Shown here: one piece after another, positions 52,504 through 61,451 of the stretch | How positions within the stretch are numbered: the first letter of the stretch is position 1 | Layout of the letters: every line of letters begins with the position of its first letter | DNA from: Ga0077560 sp046330395 | GTDB lineage: Bacteria; Actinomycetota; Thermoleophilia; Miltoncostaeales; Miltoncostaeaceae | NCBI GenBank assembly: GCA_046330395.1 | Contig: JAXLSS010000006.1 | Location: forward strand, 78,819 to 142,818 | Direction: 5' to 3' | DNA: 64,000 nt | Notes under the pieces: generated by a model | Database searches by the model: none | The model's input: only the letters and a program-made list of their open reading frames with translations | What the model was told of the DNA's origin: nothing | Translations under genes and position numbers: made by a program

Positions 52504-53471
52504 TCCGGACGCGCATCGCGGGGGTGTGCGCCGGCCTGGCCGCCGTGGCGGCGGCCCTTGCCGGGGCCGGGTGCGGCGGCGGGGGCGGTGACGGCCGCAC
52601 GCTCCGGCTTGGGTACCTGGCCAACATCACCAACGGGCCCGCCCTGGTGGGCATCCAGCAGAAGATCTTCACCGACCGCATCCCCGGCATGAAGGTGAAG
52701 ACCGAGAAGTTCGCGACGGGCACCGAGGCCGTGGCCGCAATGCTGTCGGGCTCCATCGACGCCAGCTACTTCGGCATGGGCCCGGTGATCACCACCCTCA
52801 GCCGGGCGCCCGGCACCAGCCGTGTGATCTCCGGCGCCGGCCAGTCCGGGGCGGTGCTGGTGGTGCGGACGGGGCTGGGCATCCACACCCTGCGCGACCT
52901 GCGCGGCCGCAACGTGGCCTTCCCCGGGTACGGCAACACGCAGGACCTCACCCTGCGGCGCATCGTCACCGACGCCGCGCTCACCGTGGGCACCGGGCAC
53001 AACGACATCCACATGGTGCGGGTGCGCAACGCCGACCTCAAGACCGCGTTCACCCGGGGCGCGCTGGAGGGCGCCATGGTGCCGGAGCCGTGGGGCACCC
53101 AGCTGGTGTCCGCGGGCCTGGCGGAGGTGCTGATCCCCGCCGACCGGGTGATGGACGGCACCACCCCCACCACCGTGCTGGTGGTGCGGACGGCCTTCGC
53201 GAAGGACCACCCGGAGCAGGTGCGCCAGCTCCTGGAGGCCAACCGCCAGGCGGTGCAGGTTGCCAGGGACCCCGGCGCGGTGGCCGACGCATACATGGCG
53301 CTGGTGAAGAGCAACAAGCTGAGCCGAGACACCCTGATCCAGGCCGACCGGGCGAACATCCCGACCACGGCGATCAACAGGTCGGGCGCACAGGGCCTGC
53401 TGGAAGCGGCCCAAGACGCGGGCTACCTGGCAAAGCCGGTACGCCTGGACCAACTGCTGCCCCCGCAGTAA
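52500..53471 (+). CDS. ABC transporter substrate-binding lipoprotein, SsuA/NMT1-like
   Basis: A 323-residue lipoprotein: signal and lipobox AVAAALAGAGCGG, then a periplasmic-binding fold with LRLGYLANITNGPALVGIQQ, AMLSGSIDASYFGMGPVITT, LRDLRGRNVAFPGYGNTQDL and GAMVPEPWGTQLV. Similar to aliphatic sulfonate, taurine or nitrate binders; the exact ligand cannot be read. No monooxygenase for sulfonates lies in the same operon, although luciferase-like flavoproteins exist at 8.6 and 61.5 kb. Confidence 0.88.
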   Translation: MIRTRIAGVCAGLAAVAAALAGAGCGGGGGDGRTLRLGYLANITNGPALVGIQQKIFTDRIPGMKVKTEKFATGTEAVAAMLSGSIDASYFGMGPVITTLSRAPGTSRVISGAGQSGAVLVVRTGLGIHTLRDLRGRNVAFPGYGNTQDLTLRRIVTDAALTVGTGHNDIHMVRVRNADLKTAFTRGALEGAMVPEPWGTQLVSAGLAEVLIPADRVMDGTTPTTVLVVRTAFAKDHPEQVRQLLEANRQAVQVARDPGAVADAYMALVKSNKLSRDTLIQADRANIPTTAINRSGAQGLLEAAQDAGYLAKPVRLDQLLPPQ

Positions 53472-53500
53472 AGGCAGTGGCGGGTCGCTCCCGGGGCGCC

Positions 53501-53738
53501 GCGCCACAACAGAAAAGGCGCCCCGTGCATCGCATGGGCGCATTGAGACAGGGCGCATGCGCCCAAGAAAGGGAACGCCCGCAGGACCGAGTGGCAACAG
53601 AAAAGGCGCCCCGTGCACCGCATGGGCGCATTGCTTTTGAACCGGCGGAGCGCCGCAGTTCAAAGGGCGCCGCGCCACAACAGTGAGAGCGCCCCGTGCA
53701 TCCGCATGGGCGCATTGGAACCCGGCGCATGCGCCCGT
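53501..53738 (+). repeat. REP-like hairpin repeats, locus 2 (three units)
   Basis: Three units at 53501-53565, 53591-53633 and 53669-53738, same family as at 30.7 kb but on the plus strand. Each has (GCGCCA)CAACAG, a purine run, then a hairpin at 53518-53541, 53606-53629 or 53689-53713. Outer arms are GCGCCC/GGGCGC and inner arms GTGC/GCAT, with loops ATC, ACC and ATCC. Units one and three end in a palindromic GGCGCATGCGCC. Loop and linker differ while the stems are kept. No gene occupies 53472-53886. Confidence 0.85.
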
Positions 53739-53770
53739 TTCTCTAAAGCAGGCGCGACGGAACGCCCCAA

Positions 53771-53805
53771 TGCATTTCCCGGGCGCACCGCGCCCGGGAA
53801 ATGCA
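53771..53805. terminator. Perfect 16-bp hairpin before parA
   Basis: Arms TGCATTTCCCGGGCGC at 53771-53786 and its exact complement at 53790-53805, three-base loop ACC. No T run. It probably terminates the ABC transporter transcript or blocks read-through into parA; a regulatory RNA structure in the parA leader is the alternative. Confidence 0.6.
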
Positions 53806-53886
53806 CCCGCCTCCAAGACAAGGACTTCCCTCCTCCAAGGCGAATCAGCGCCGGGAAGGTCCCCGACCGCTCGCCAGAGGCAGCTC

Positions 53887-54678
53887 ATGTCACACCAAGC
53901 AGTCGTTCTCGCGCTCGCCAACCAGAAGGGCGGGGTGGCGAAGACCACCACCACCGTCAACCTGGGCGTGGCGCTGCGCCAGCAGGGCTACCGGGTGCTC
54001 GCGGTGGACCTCGACCCGCAGAGCAACCTGTCGATGAGTCAGGGCATCGACGTGGAGCACCTGGACCACACCATGTACGACGTGCTGGTGGGCGGGGTGC
54101 CGATGACCGAGGTGCTGCACGTCCGCGAGATCGACGTGGCCGCCGCCGGGATCGAGCTGGCCGGCGCCGAGCTGGCCCTGTCGGCCACCATCGGGCGGGA
54201 ACGCGCCCTGCAACGCTCGCTGGCCATGCTGCGGCACGCCTACGACGTGATCCTGCTGGACACCCCGCCCTCCTTGGGCCTGCTCACCATCAACGCGATG
54301 GTGGCCGCCCAGGGCGTGATCGTGCCCGTGCAGTGCGAGTACCTGTCGCTGCGCGGCCTGGCCCAGCTGCAGAACACGCTGGAGCAGGTGCGGGAGAACC
54401 TCAACCCGGACGTGAAGATCGTGGGCATCGTGCCCACCATGTACGACGGGCGCACGGTGCACGGCCGGGAGGCCGTGGAGGTGCTGTGCCAGAACTTCGG
54501 GGACGTGGTGTACGACGTCCGGATCGGCAAGACCATCCGGTTCGCCGAGGCCCCGGTGCGGGGGAGCAGCGTGCTCGCCTACGACCCCAACGGACAGGCC
54601 GCGCGCTGGTATCGCCAGCTTGCGCGGGAGGTGATTGCCCGGGAGCTGCGTCCCGAGCGTGAGGAGGTGCGCGCATGA
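53887..54678 (+). CDS. ParA/Soj family ATPase
   Basis: A 263-residue partition-type ATPase without N-terminal HTH. Deviant Walker A is NQKGGVAKTTTTVNLGVALR (alanine where glycine is usual before KTT), A' motif VLAVDLDPQSNLSMSQG, and Walker B VILLDTPPSLGLLTINAM. It lacks a membrane-targeting helix of the MinD/FlhG kind: the C-terminus WYRQLAREVIARELRPEREE is charged. ATG 53887 is preceded by AGAGGCAG. The stop overlaps ftsZ, so the two proteins are made together. No parB or parS-like site is seen. Confidence 0.88.
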   Translation: MSHQAVVLALANQKGGVAKTTTTVNLGVALRQQGYRVLAVDLDPQSNLSMSQGIDVEHLDHTMYDVLVGGVPMTEVLHVREIDVAAAGIELAGAELALSATIGRERALQRSLAMLRHAYDVILLDTPPSLGLLTINAMVAAQGVIVPVQCEYLSLRGLAQLQNTLEQVRENLNPDVKIVGIVPTMYDGRTVHGREAVEVLCQNFGDVVYDVRIGKTIRFAEAPVRGSSVLAYDPNGQAARWYRQLAREVIARELRPEREEVRA

Positions 54679-55901
54679 CGATTCGCAACGAACGCGCGAG
54701 CATGCGCGAGGGGGCGCTGACCGAGCTGTTCCGCAACACGGAGGCGGCCGCCCATCCGGCCCCGGCCCCCGTGCCGGCCGAGACGCTGATGGCCCCGGAG
54801 CCCCCGTACCGGCCCAGCGACGTCAACAACTATCTGGCCGTGATCCGCGTGGTGGGCGTGGGCGGCGCCGGCTGCAACGCCATCAACCGCATGGTGCAGG
54901 CCGGCCTGCGCGGCGTCGAGTTCGTGGCGGTCAACACCGACCGCCAGGCGCTGGCCAGCTGTGACGCCGACGTGTCCATCCCCGTGGGCGCCGAGCTCAC
55001 CAAGGGGCGCGGCACGGGCGGCGACATCGATAAGGGCGAGCAGTCCATCAAGGAGAGCGAGGAGCACGTCCGCCGCGTGCTGCGCGGCAGCGACCTGGTG
55101 TTCATCGCCGCCGGCGAGGGTGGCGGCACCGGCACCGGCGGGGCCCCCATGGTGGCCAAGATCGCCCGCGAGATGGGCGCGCTCACCGTGGCGGTGGTGA
55201 CCAAGCCGTTCGGCTTCGAGGGCGCCCGCCGCGTGAGGGCGGCCGAGGAGGGGTTGCAGCGGCTGCACGAGGCCGCCGACACGGTGATCGTCATCCCCAA
55301 CGACCGGCTGATGAACGTGCTTGAGCGCGGCACCAGCATGGTGGACGCGTTCCGGGTCACCGACGACCTGCTGCGCCAGGGCGTGCAGGGCATCTGCGAC
55401 CTCATCACCCTGCCCGGGCTCATCAACCTGGACTTCGCCGACGTGCGCACCGTGATCCGGGACGCCGGCTCGGCGATCCTGGGCATCGGCTACGCCGGTG
55501 GCGGCAACCGCGCCGCCGAGGCCGCCCAGGCCGCCATCTCCTCGCCGCTGCTGGAGACGCCCATCGACGGCGCCAAGGGGGTGCTCCTGGGCATCACCGG
55601 CGGGCCGGACCTGTCGCTGTTGGAGGTGAGCGAGGCCGCCGAGGTGGTGGCCGCGGCCGCCGACCCGGAGGCCAACATCATCTTCGGCGCCAACATCGAC
55701 CCCGAGCTGTCGGGCCAGGTGTGGGTCACGGTGGTGGCCGCCAACCTGTCGGGTGAGCGCGCCCAGCCGGTGGCGCCGCCCCGCAGCGAGCCGGCGCCCA
55801 GCCGCCCCGTGCGGCCCGTGCCGATCGTGCCGGGCTCCGTGGCACGTCCCAACGTGGGCGGCCAGCCGGCCGCGCAGGTGATGGCCTCACGCATCTACTG
55901 A
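54675..55901 (+). CDS. ftsZ: FtsZ-family tubulin-like GTPase, coupled to ParA
   Basis: A 408-residue FtsZ. About 50 extra N-terminal residues precede VVGVGGAGCNAINRMVQ. The GTP signature is AAGEGGGTGTGGAPMVAKI and the T7 loop LINLDFADVRTVIRDAG carries the catalytic aspartates. The C-terminus ends VGGQPAAQVMASRIY and lacks the acidic/hydrophobic peptide that normally binds FtsA/SepF-type partners. It lies outside a dcw cluster and overlaps a ParA gene. It may be the main FtsZ of a divergent lineage or a second, specialised FtsZ. Confidence 0.9.
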   Translation: MTIRNERASMREGALTELFRNTEAAAHPAPAPVPAETLMAPEPPYRPSDVNNYLAVIRVVGVGGAGCNAINRMVQAGLRGVEFVAVNTDRQALASCDADVSIPVGAELTKGRGTGGDIDKGEQSIKESEEHVRRVLRGSDLVFIAAGEGGGTGTGGAPMVAKIAREMGALTVAVVTKPFGFEGARRVRAAEEGLQRLHEAADTVIVIPNDRLMNVLERGTSMVDAFRVTDDLLRQGVQGICDLITLPGLINLDFADVRTVIRDAGSAILGIGYAGGGNRAAEAAQAAISSPLLETPIDGAKGVLLGITGGPDLSLLEVSEAAEVVAAAADPEANIIFGANIDPELSGQVWVTVVAANLSGERAQPVAPPRSEPAPSRPVRPVPIVPGSVARPNVGGQPAAQVMASRIY

Positions 55902-55914
55902 CCGGGTCCGTGTC

Positions 55915-57503
55915 GTGGCCCCTTCGCTGAGGGGGGTCGTCGCAGCGGGTCACCGGGCCTGCGCCCGCGCGGGGGCGCAGGCCCTCTCCCGCGGCGGTTC
56001 GGCCGTTGATGCGGCCATCGCCGCCGCGTTCGCCGCCGCGGTGGCCGAGAGCCCGCTCACCGGGCCCGGCGCCGGGGGCTTCATGCTGGTGCGCCCCCCG
56101 GGCGGACCGGTGACCGTGCTGGACTTCTTCGTGGCGGCCCCCGGCCTGGGGCCGCACGGGCGGGCGCTCAGCCCGGACATGCTGCACGCCTTCACCGTGC
56201 CGTTCGGCGACGCCGACCAGGTGTTCCACATCGGGCCCGCGTCGGTGGCCGTGCCCGGCATGGTGCAGGGCCTGTGCACGGCGTGGCGCCGGTTCGGGCG
56301 CGTGCCGCTGCCCCTGCTGGTGGAGCCGGCGGTGGGGCTGGCGCGCGAGGGCGTGGTGCTGTCGGCGCCGGCGGGCTACCTGCACACCATCCTGGGCGGG
56401 ATGCTCACCCCACGCCCACCTCGGCGGCCGTGTACGCGCCGGACGGGAGGGTGCTCACCGAGGGTGACCGCGTGGTGCTGCCAGAGCTCGCCGACACCCT
56501 GCGGCACATCGGCGACACCGGCGCGGCCGCCATGGAACCCGACGGCTGGCTGGCGCGCGAGATCGTGGACGGCCTGGAGCGCCTCGGCGGGCTCGTGACC
56601 CGCGAGGACATCGCCGCCTACCGGGTGATCCAGCGGGAGCCCGTGCGGCTGGACTACCGCGACGTGACCCTGCACACCAACCCGCCGCCCTCCTCGGGCG
56701 GCATCCTCATCGCCGCGGCCCTGGCGCACCTGGCCGGTCGGCCCGCCCCGGCCGACGAGGCGGCGCACTACCTGGGCGTCACCGCCGCGGGTGCCGCGGC
56801 CAACGCCCTGCGCGACGAGGCGTTCGCCACCCAGCTGCACGACCCGGAGTACGTGGCGCGCCTGTGGCGCCGCATCCGTGACGGTGAGCCCGCGCCCGGG
56901 GCCCCGGCCTCGCGCGCCCCCACGGGCACCACCCACGTCAGCGTGATGGACGCCGAGGGCGGGGTGGCGGCGGTGTCGTCCAGCAACGGCGCCGGGTCGG
57001 GCGTGATGCTGCCGGGGCTGGGCTTCCTGCTCAACAACATGCTGGGTGAGGAGGACCTCAACCCGGGTGGGTTCGGGCGCATCCCGGCGGGGCGGCGCAT
57101 GACCTCCATGATGGCCCCCACCCTGGTGGAGCGCGGCGGGCGCCCGCTGGTGGTGCTGGGCTCGGCCGGGTCCAACCGCCTGCGCTCGGCCATCACCCAG
57201 ACCATCGTGAGCATCGTGGACGGGGGCATGGGCGTGCACGACGCGGTCGCGCGTCCCCGCGTGCACCCGGAGGGCGACGGGGTGGATGTGGAGGGCGGCG
57301 TGCCCGAGGACGTGTGCGTGCGGCTCACCGGCGCCGGGTATCGTCTGCGCAGGTGGGGCGGCATGAACCTCTTCTTCGGGGGGGTCGGCGCCGTCGGCAC
57401 CATCGGCGGGGACCTGTGGGGTGCGGGGGATCCGCGCCGCGGCGGCGCCGCGGCGGGCGTGACCTCCGACGGAGAGGTGGTGGACCTATCGACACGGAGC
57501 TGA
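55915..57503 (+). CDS. Gamma-glutamyltransferase family protein (one frame break)
   Basis: N-terminal nucleophile hydrolase that cleaves gamma-glutamyl bonds such as in glutathione or its analogues. Blocks: GGSAVDAAIAAAFAAAVAES, GPGAGGFMLVR, VAVPGMVQGLCTAW, then after a break near 56410 (one base seems missing) LPELADTLRHIGDTGAAAM and NPPPSSGGILIAAAL. The autocleavage threonine is in PTGTTHVSVMDAEGGVAAVS, followed by GFLLNNMLGEEDLNPGGFGR and MAPTLVERGGRPLVVLGSAG. No signal peptide is evident. GTG 55915 start, 14 bp after ftsZ. Confidence 0.85.
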
Positions 57504-57511
57504 CCATCGAG

Positions 57512-57793
57512 GTGGGCGGCCAGGAGTACCGGCTGGTGCCCGAGGCCGTGCGCACGTCGCTGTCGGACACGGCGCCCATGCTGTGGGGGTTCCCTGTGCA
57601 CGTGCTGCAGGGCGAGCGCACGGTGTGCATCAAGACGTGCTTCGTCGGCAGGGTCAGCGTGCACGCGCGCGACCCCGAGGCCCCGGACGGCCCCAGCGAC
57701 CGGCTCATCCCCATCGTCTACGAGCTCGCCCTCGCCAACGTGCGCAAGCGCATCGAGGCGGGCGAGCTGGATGATGAGCTCGTCTTCGCCTGA
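57512..57793 (+). CDS. Small hypothetical protein
   Basis: About 93 residues. VGGQEYRLVPEAVRTSLSDT, then LWGFPVHVLQGERTVCIKTC and LIPIVYELALANVRKRIEAG. No family recognised. The N-terminus is uncertain: the strand-like IDTELTIEVGGQEYRL reads through from before 57512 without an obvious ATG/GTG/TTG, so the first GTG is used. It overlaps the end of the gene before in another frame, and the gene after. Confidence 0.55.
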   Translation: MGGQEYRLVPEAVRTSLSDTAPMLWGFPVHVLQGERTVCIKTCFVGRVSVHARDPEAPDGPSDRLIPIVYELALANVRKRIEAGELDDELVFA

Positions 57794-58286
57794 ACCGGCG
57801 TCACCGCCGGCACCGCTGCGGTTCGATGCCGCGCCCGCGGTGTACGGCGCGGTGCTGGCCACCGCGCTGGCGGCGGGCCTCTCGCTGGACCGCTCCCTGG
57901 GTCCCGGTGAGGGGGCCCTGGCGCTGGTGGGTTCCTGTGGCGCCTTCTGGGTGGCCCACGTGTACGCCGAGGGGGTGCAGACCCGCCACGGCGCGGGGCG
58001 GTGGCTGACGCCCCGGCAGGTGCTGCACCTGGGGGCCGAGCAACTGCCGCAGCTGCTGGCCTGCGTGCCGGTGGCCCTGGTGCTGCTGTGCGGTGCCATC
58101 GGGCTGATGGGTCACGACGCCGCCTTCACCGGCGCCGCGTGGGCCGGCGTGGCCACCCTGTTCGCGCTGGGGGTGCTGTTCGGCACCCAGGCGGGGATGG
58201 GACCGCTGGGCGCCGTGGCCAGCGGCGTGGTGGACGCGGTGCTGGGCGTGGCCGTCGTGGCCATCAAGGTGCTGCTGGCGCACTGA
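57771..58286 (+). CDS. Hypothetical four-helix membrane protein
   Basis: A 171-residue protein with membrane segments VYGAVLATALAAGLSL, LLACVPVALVLLCGAIGLMG, AWAGVATLFALGVLFGTQAG and VVDAVLGVAVVAIKVLLAH. A first loop carries HVYAEGVQTRHGAGRWLTPR. No family recognised. ATG 57771 or 57774. Coupled to the preceding small gene by a 23-bp overlap. Confidence 0.65.
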   Translation: MMSSSSPEPASPPAPLRFDAAPAVYGAVLATALAAGLSLDRSLGPGEGALALVGSCGAFWVAHVYAEGVQTRHGAGRWLTPRQVLHLGAEQLPQLLACVPVALVLLCGAIGLMGHDAAFTGAAWAGVATLFALGVLFGTQAGMGPLGAVASGVVDAVLGVAVVAIKVLLAH

Positions 58287-58466
58287 GCCTGAATCCGTCG
58301 GTTCTCGCGGCGCGGATGCGCCCGATCGCTGTCGCCATGCGGATTCCCGGCCGATCCGAGGGGTCACCCTGCGGATGCGTCCAGGAATCCGCCTGACTCC
58401 GCGCTCGAACGCCCCGCATCCACGATCCCTCGACGGATCCAGGCTGACCCCAAATCCGCCGGGGCG
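58287..58466. other. Intergenic region with inverted repeat, no gene seen
   Basis: Arms GCGGATTCC at 58339-58347 and GGAATCCGC at 58384-58392, 36 bases apart. AATCCG also recurs near 58291 and 58453. Codon-third-position composition drops here in every frame, unlike neighbouring genes. Likely a shared terminator region between convergent genes. Confidence 0.4.
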
Positions 58467-58716
58467 TCACACGTCCGGGCGGTCGGTGAGGCCAGAGGCG
58501 AATCACCACATCCGACCCGTCGTGCGGCACGTGCAGCGCCAGCCGTCGCGGGGGCACGCGCTGCCGGAAGGTGAACTTCCACTCGGTGGGCGTCCACCGC
58601 GCCCACGCCAGGGCGGCGTCGGTGCCGGGGTGGCTCACCTCCAGGGCGCGACAGGCGGCGCCCAGGGCGGCCACGCCCACGGGCCCCAGCATGTCCTGCA
58701 TGCCGCGGTCGCTCAT
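58467..58716 (-). CDS. Hypothetical protein downstream of ygfZ
   Basis: ATG at 58716 overlaps the ygfZ stop. The product begins MSDRGMQDMLGPVGVAALGA and has WARWTPTEWKFTFRQRVPPR and LALHVPHDGSDVVIR. In the sequence as given the frame stays open to 58264, but codon quality collapses after VVIR. One missing base near 58490 would give the ending SGLTDRPDV at 58467-58469, which is favoured here. No family recognised. Confidence 0.45.
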
Positions 58717-59586
58717 CGGAGCAGCAGCTCCACCACGGTGGCGGGGCCCGTCACCCCGTCCACGCTCACCCGCGCACCGGGCTGCACCGCGCGCCGCAGC
58801 ACCGCCAGGCCGATGGGGCCGTGGTCGGGGCTCACCACGGCGCTGGTGATGGTGCCCACCGCACCGGCCTCGCCGCGCACCTCGGCCCCACCGCCAGCGG
58901 CTGCGATGCCGACACGCCGCGCAGGCGCCGCTGCACCTGCCCGCGTGCTGGGCGCGCGCCACGGTCTCCTGGCCCAGGTAGCACCCCTTGGTGAAGCTCA
59001 CGGTGCGCGCCTCCAGCCCCACCTCCTGCACCAGGCTGCGCGGGCCGGTCTCCACGCCCACCAGGGGCACGCCGCGCTCCACGCGCAGCACCTCCAGGGC
59101 CTCCGCGGGCACCGCGCGCGCCCCCAGCCGTTCCAGTGCGGCCTCGGGGTCGTCCACCACCAGGTCGGTGGTGCCGGGCACCCAGCCGGGCACGGTCACC
59201 GCGCCGTCCAGGGTGGCCGGCCCGCCCACGGTGAGCACGGCGGAGGGCTCGGGTCCGATCACCTCCAGGTCCTCTGAGTGCTGGAACCGGATGAAGTCCT
59301 CGGCCAGCACCGCGGCCTCGGCCGGGGAGGCCACCAGGGTGAACCCCTCGGGCGCGTCGCGCAGCACCCGGGCCGCGGCGCGCGGATGCCCGCGGTCGTC
59401 CAGCAGCAGCCCGTCGGCGACCCCGCCCACCGGCAACGCCGCCACGTCGCAGGTGAGCAGGCCGTGCAGGAACGCGGCCGCGTCGGGGCCCTCCACCCAC
59501 ACCAGCCCGCATTCCCCCCGCACCGCCGCCGTGCCCGCGGCGTCGCGCAGTTCGTTGACGTCGTCGGGGCGGGCGGTGGGCGTCAT
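58713..59586 (-). CDS. ygfZ: Folate-binding protein YgfZ/CAF17 family (two frame breaks)
   Basis: Tetrahydrofolate-dependent factor for Fe-S cluster enzymes, related to GcvT. VWVEGPDAAAFLHGLLTCDV and the family signature FTKGCYLGQETVARAQHAG, with the conserved cysteine, are visible. After that the frame breaks near 58945 and again near 58890; restoring one base at each gives QVQRRLRGVSASQPLAVG and continues to VVELLLR with TGA at 58713-58715. Tightly spaced after the LON-domain gene. Confidence 0.85.
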
Positions 59587-59589
59587 TTC

Positions 59590-60204
59590 CTAATGGAGTT
59601 TGCCGTTGGTCTTGGCGCGCTCGGCGGCCATCTCGGTGCGCTGGGCGGCGCGGGTGAGCACGTCCAGCGAGCGTGCCACGGCGTCGAGGCGCTCGTTCTC
59701 GCTGCGGGTCTCCAGCAACCGCTGCTTGATGGGCGCCGGGATCTCCACCACCGAGGCCACCGCGTAGGACAGGGGCACGCCCGCCGGGGTGGGCATCTCC
59801 CGGCGCTCGCCGGTGAGCTGCTGGGTGAGGTCGCCGAACCGGCGGGTCACCAGCGCGGCGAGCTCCGCGTCGGGCTGCTCGGCCACATCGGGAAGCGAGC
59901 CGCACAGCGCCGAGAAGTACAGGCTGCCCTGCGTCTCCTCCACGATCTCCACGGGTTCGACGCCCACCACCAGCACGTGCAGGCGGCCGTCCTCCATACG
60001 CTGCAGCAGCTCGTCGAACCGCGCGCTGCACCCGATGCGCGACGCCACGCCCTCCTCGGCGCGCACCAGCACGAAGGGGCGGTCGCCCAGCACGCAGTCG
60101 GCGTACAGCTGCCGGTACCGGGGTTCGAAGATGTGCAGCGGGATGCGCTCCCCCGGCACCAGCACCATCTCCAGGGGGAACAGTCCCAGGTCGCGGGTCT
60201 CCAT
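59590..60204 (-). CDS. LON substrate-binding-domain protein
   Basis: A 204-residue stand-alone Lon N-terminal-type domain (PF02190): LGLFPLEMVLVPGERIPLHI, then FEPRYRQLYADCVLGDRPFV, helical C-terminus with QRLLETRSENERLDAVAR. No protease or ATPase domain. Such proteins are common in actinobacteria; function unknown. ATG 60204 used; an ATG seven codons earlier is possible. Divergent from hisC and upstream of ygfZ. Confidence 0.85.
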   Translation of the reverse strand: METRDLGLFPLEMVLVPGERIPLHIFEPRYRQLYADCVLGDRPFVLVRAEEGVASRIGCSARFDELLQRMEDGRLHVLVVGVEPVEIVEETQGSLYFSALCGSLPDVAEQPDAELAALVTRRFGDLTQQLTGERREMPTPAGVPLSYAVASVVEIPAPIKQRLLETRSENERLDAVARSLDVLTRAAQRTEMAAERAKTNGKLH

Positions 60205-60259
60205 CCGGGCCAGTCTATGCGGCATGAGCGGCCGCGGTCCGCTTGTATCATCGCCGCCC

Positions 60260-61390
60260 GTGGACGAGCCGACGCCGCTGACCTCCCTGGCCCGACCGGC
60301 CCTGGCCGGCGTGGCGGCCTACGAGCCCGGGCGCCCCATCGAGGACGTGCGCCGCGAGCTGGGCCTGGACCGCATCGTCAAGCTGGCGTCCAACGAGGGG
60401 CCCTACCCGCCCTTCCCGGCAGCCGTGGAGGCCATCCGGGGGGCCGCCGAGGGCCTGCGGCTGTACCCGGACCCGGGCGCCTGGGCGCTGCGGGACGCGC
60501 TGTCCGGCCACCTGGGCGTGCCGGCCGATCGCATCCTGCCCGGCAACGGCGTGGACAGCCTCATCAAGCTGATGTGCCTCGCCCTGCTGGACCCCGGCGA
60601 CGAGCTGGTGATGGGCTGGCCGTCGTTCATCTCCTGGCGACAGGGCGCGGACACGATGGGCGCCACGGTGCGCACCGCGCCGCCCGGCGCCGACGGCGCG
60701 TACGACCTGGACGCCCTGGCGGCCCTGGTGGGGCCGGCCACCAAGCTGGTGGTGGTGGTGAGCCCAAACAACCCCACCGGCGGGGCCGTGGGCGCCGACG
60801 CCCTGGCCGCGTTCCTGGACGCCCTTCCCGGGCACGTGCTGCCCGTGCTGGACGAGGCCTACTTCGAGTACCTGCCCCCGGGAGGCCATGACGGGGTGGC
60901 CCTGGTGCGGGCCGGACGCCGGCTGGTGGTGACCCGCACGTTCAGCAAGGCCTACGGTCTGGCCGGTGCCCGAATCGGGTACATGGTGGCGCCGCCGGAG
61001 CTGCTGGCCGAGCTGGGCAAGGTGCGCAACGCTTTCGACGTCAACGCGCTGGCCCAGGCCGCCGCGGTGGCCAGCCTGCGCGACGGCGTGCGCCTGCTGC
61101 CGGCGCGCATGGCCGAGGTGGCGGCCGAGCGCGCCCGGGTGGACGCCGGGTTGCGGGCCCTGGGCCTGGCACCGGTGCCCTCCACCGCAAACTTCGTGCT
61201 GGTGCCCGTCGGCGGTGCCGAGCGCGCCGGCCGGCTCAACACGGCCCTGCTGTCGCACGGTGTCATCGTGCGCCCCGCCGGCCCGTTCGGGGCGCCGGAC
61301 GCCCTGCGCATCACCATCGGCCTGCCGGAGGAGAACACGGCGTTGCTGGACGCCATGGCCGCCGTGGTGGCCGACCCCGGGAACGCCTGA
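60260..61390 (+). CDS. hisC: Histidinol-phosphate aminotransferase family protein
   Basis: PLP-dependent fold-type I aminotransferase, 376 residues. LASNEGPYPPFPAAVEAIR is the substrate/cofactor entry block; NGVDSLIKLMCLALLDPGDE, VVVSPNNPTGGAV and DEAYFEYLPPGG follow. The PLP lysine is in RTFSKAYGLAGARIGYM, and the C-terminal arginine in ALRITIGLPEEN. Converts histidinol phosphate and 2-oxoglutarate in histidine synthesis, or acts on aromatic amino acids; no his genes are adjacent. GTG 60260; TATCAT at 60246-60251 may be a -10. Confidence 0.88.
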   Translation: MDEPTPLTSLARPALAGVAAYEPGRPIEDVRRELGLDRIVKLASNEGPYPPFPAAVEAIRGAAEGLRLYPDPGAWALRDALSGHLGVPADRILPGNGVDSLIKLMCLALLDPGDELVMGWPSFISWRQGADTMGATVRTAPPGADGAYDLDALAALVGPATKLVVVVSPNNPTGGAVGADALAAFLDALPGHVLPVLDEAYFEYLPPGGHDGVALVRAGRRLVVTRTFSKAYGLAGARIGYMVAPPELLAELGKVRNAFDVNALAQAAAVASLRDGVRLLPARMAEVAAERARVDAGLRALGLAPVPSTANFVLVPVGGAERAGRLNTALLSHGVIVRPAGPFGAPDALRITIGLPEENTALLDAMAAVVADPGNA

Positions 61391-61451
61391 ACCCACACCC
61401 GGGCGAACGGCGCGATTGCGCGCCGGCGGCCCGGTGGGATTGCATCCCCGC

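Noticed and set aside
53887..54678. Calling the ParA protein FlhG.
   Set aside because: It lacks the C-terminal membrane-targeting helix and FlhF-activating N-terminus, is far from flhF, and is coupled to ftsZ.
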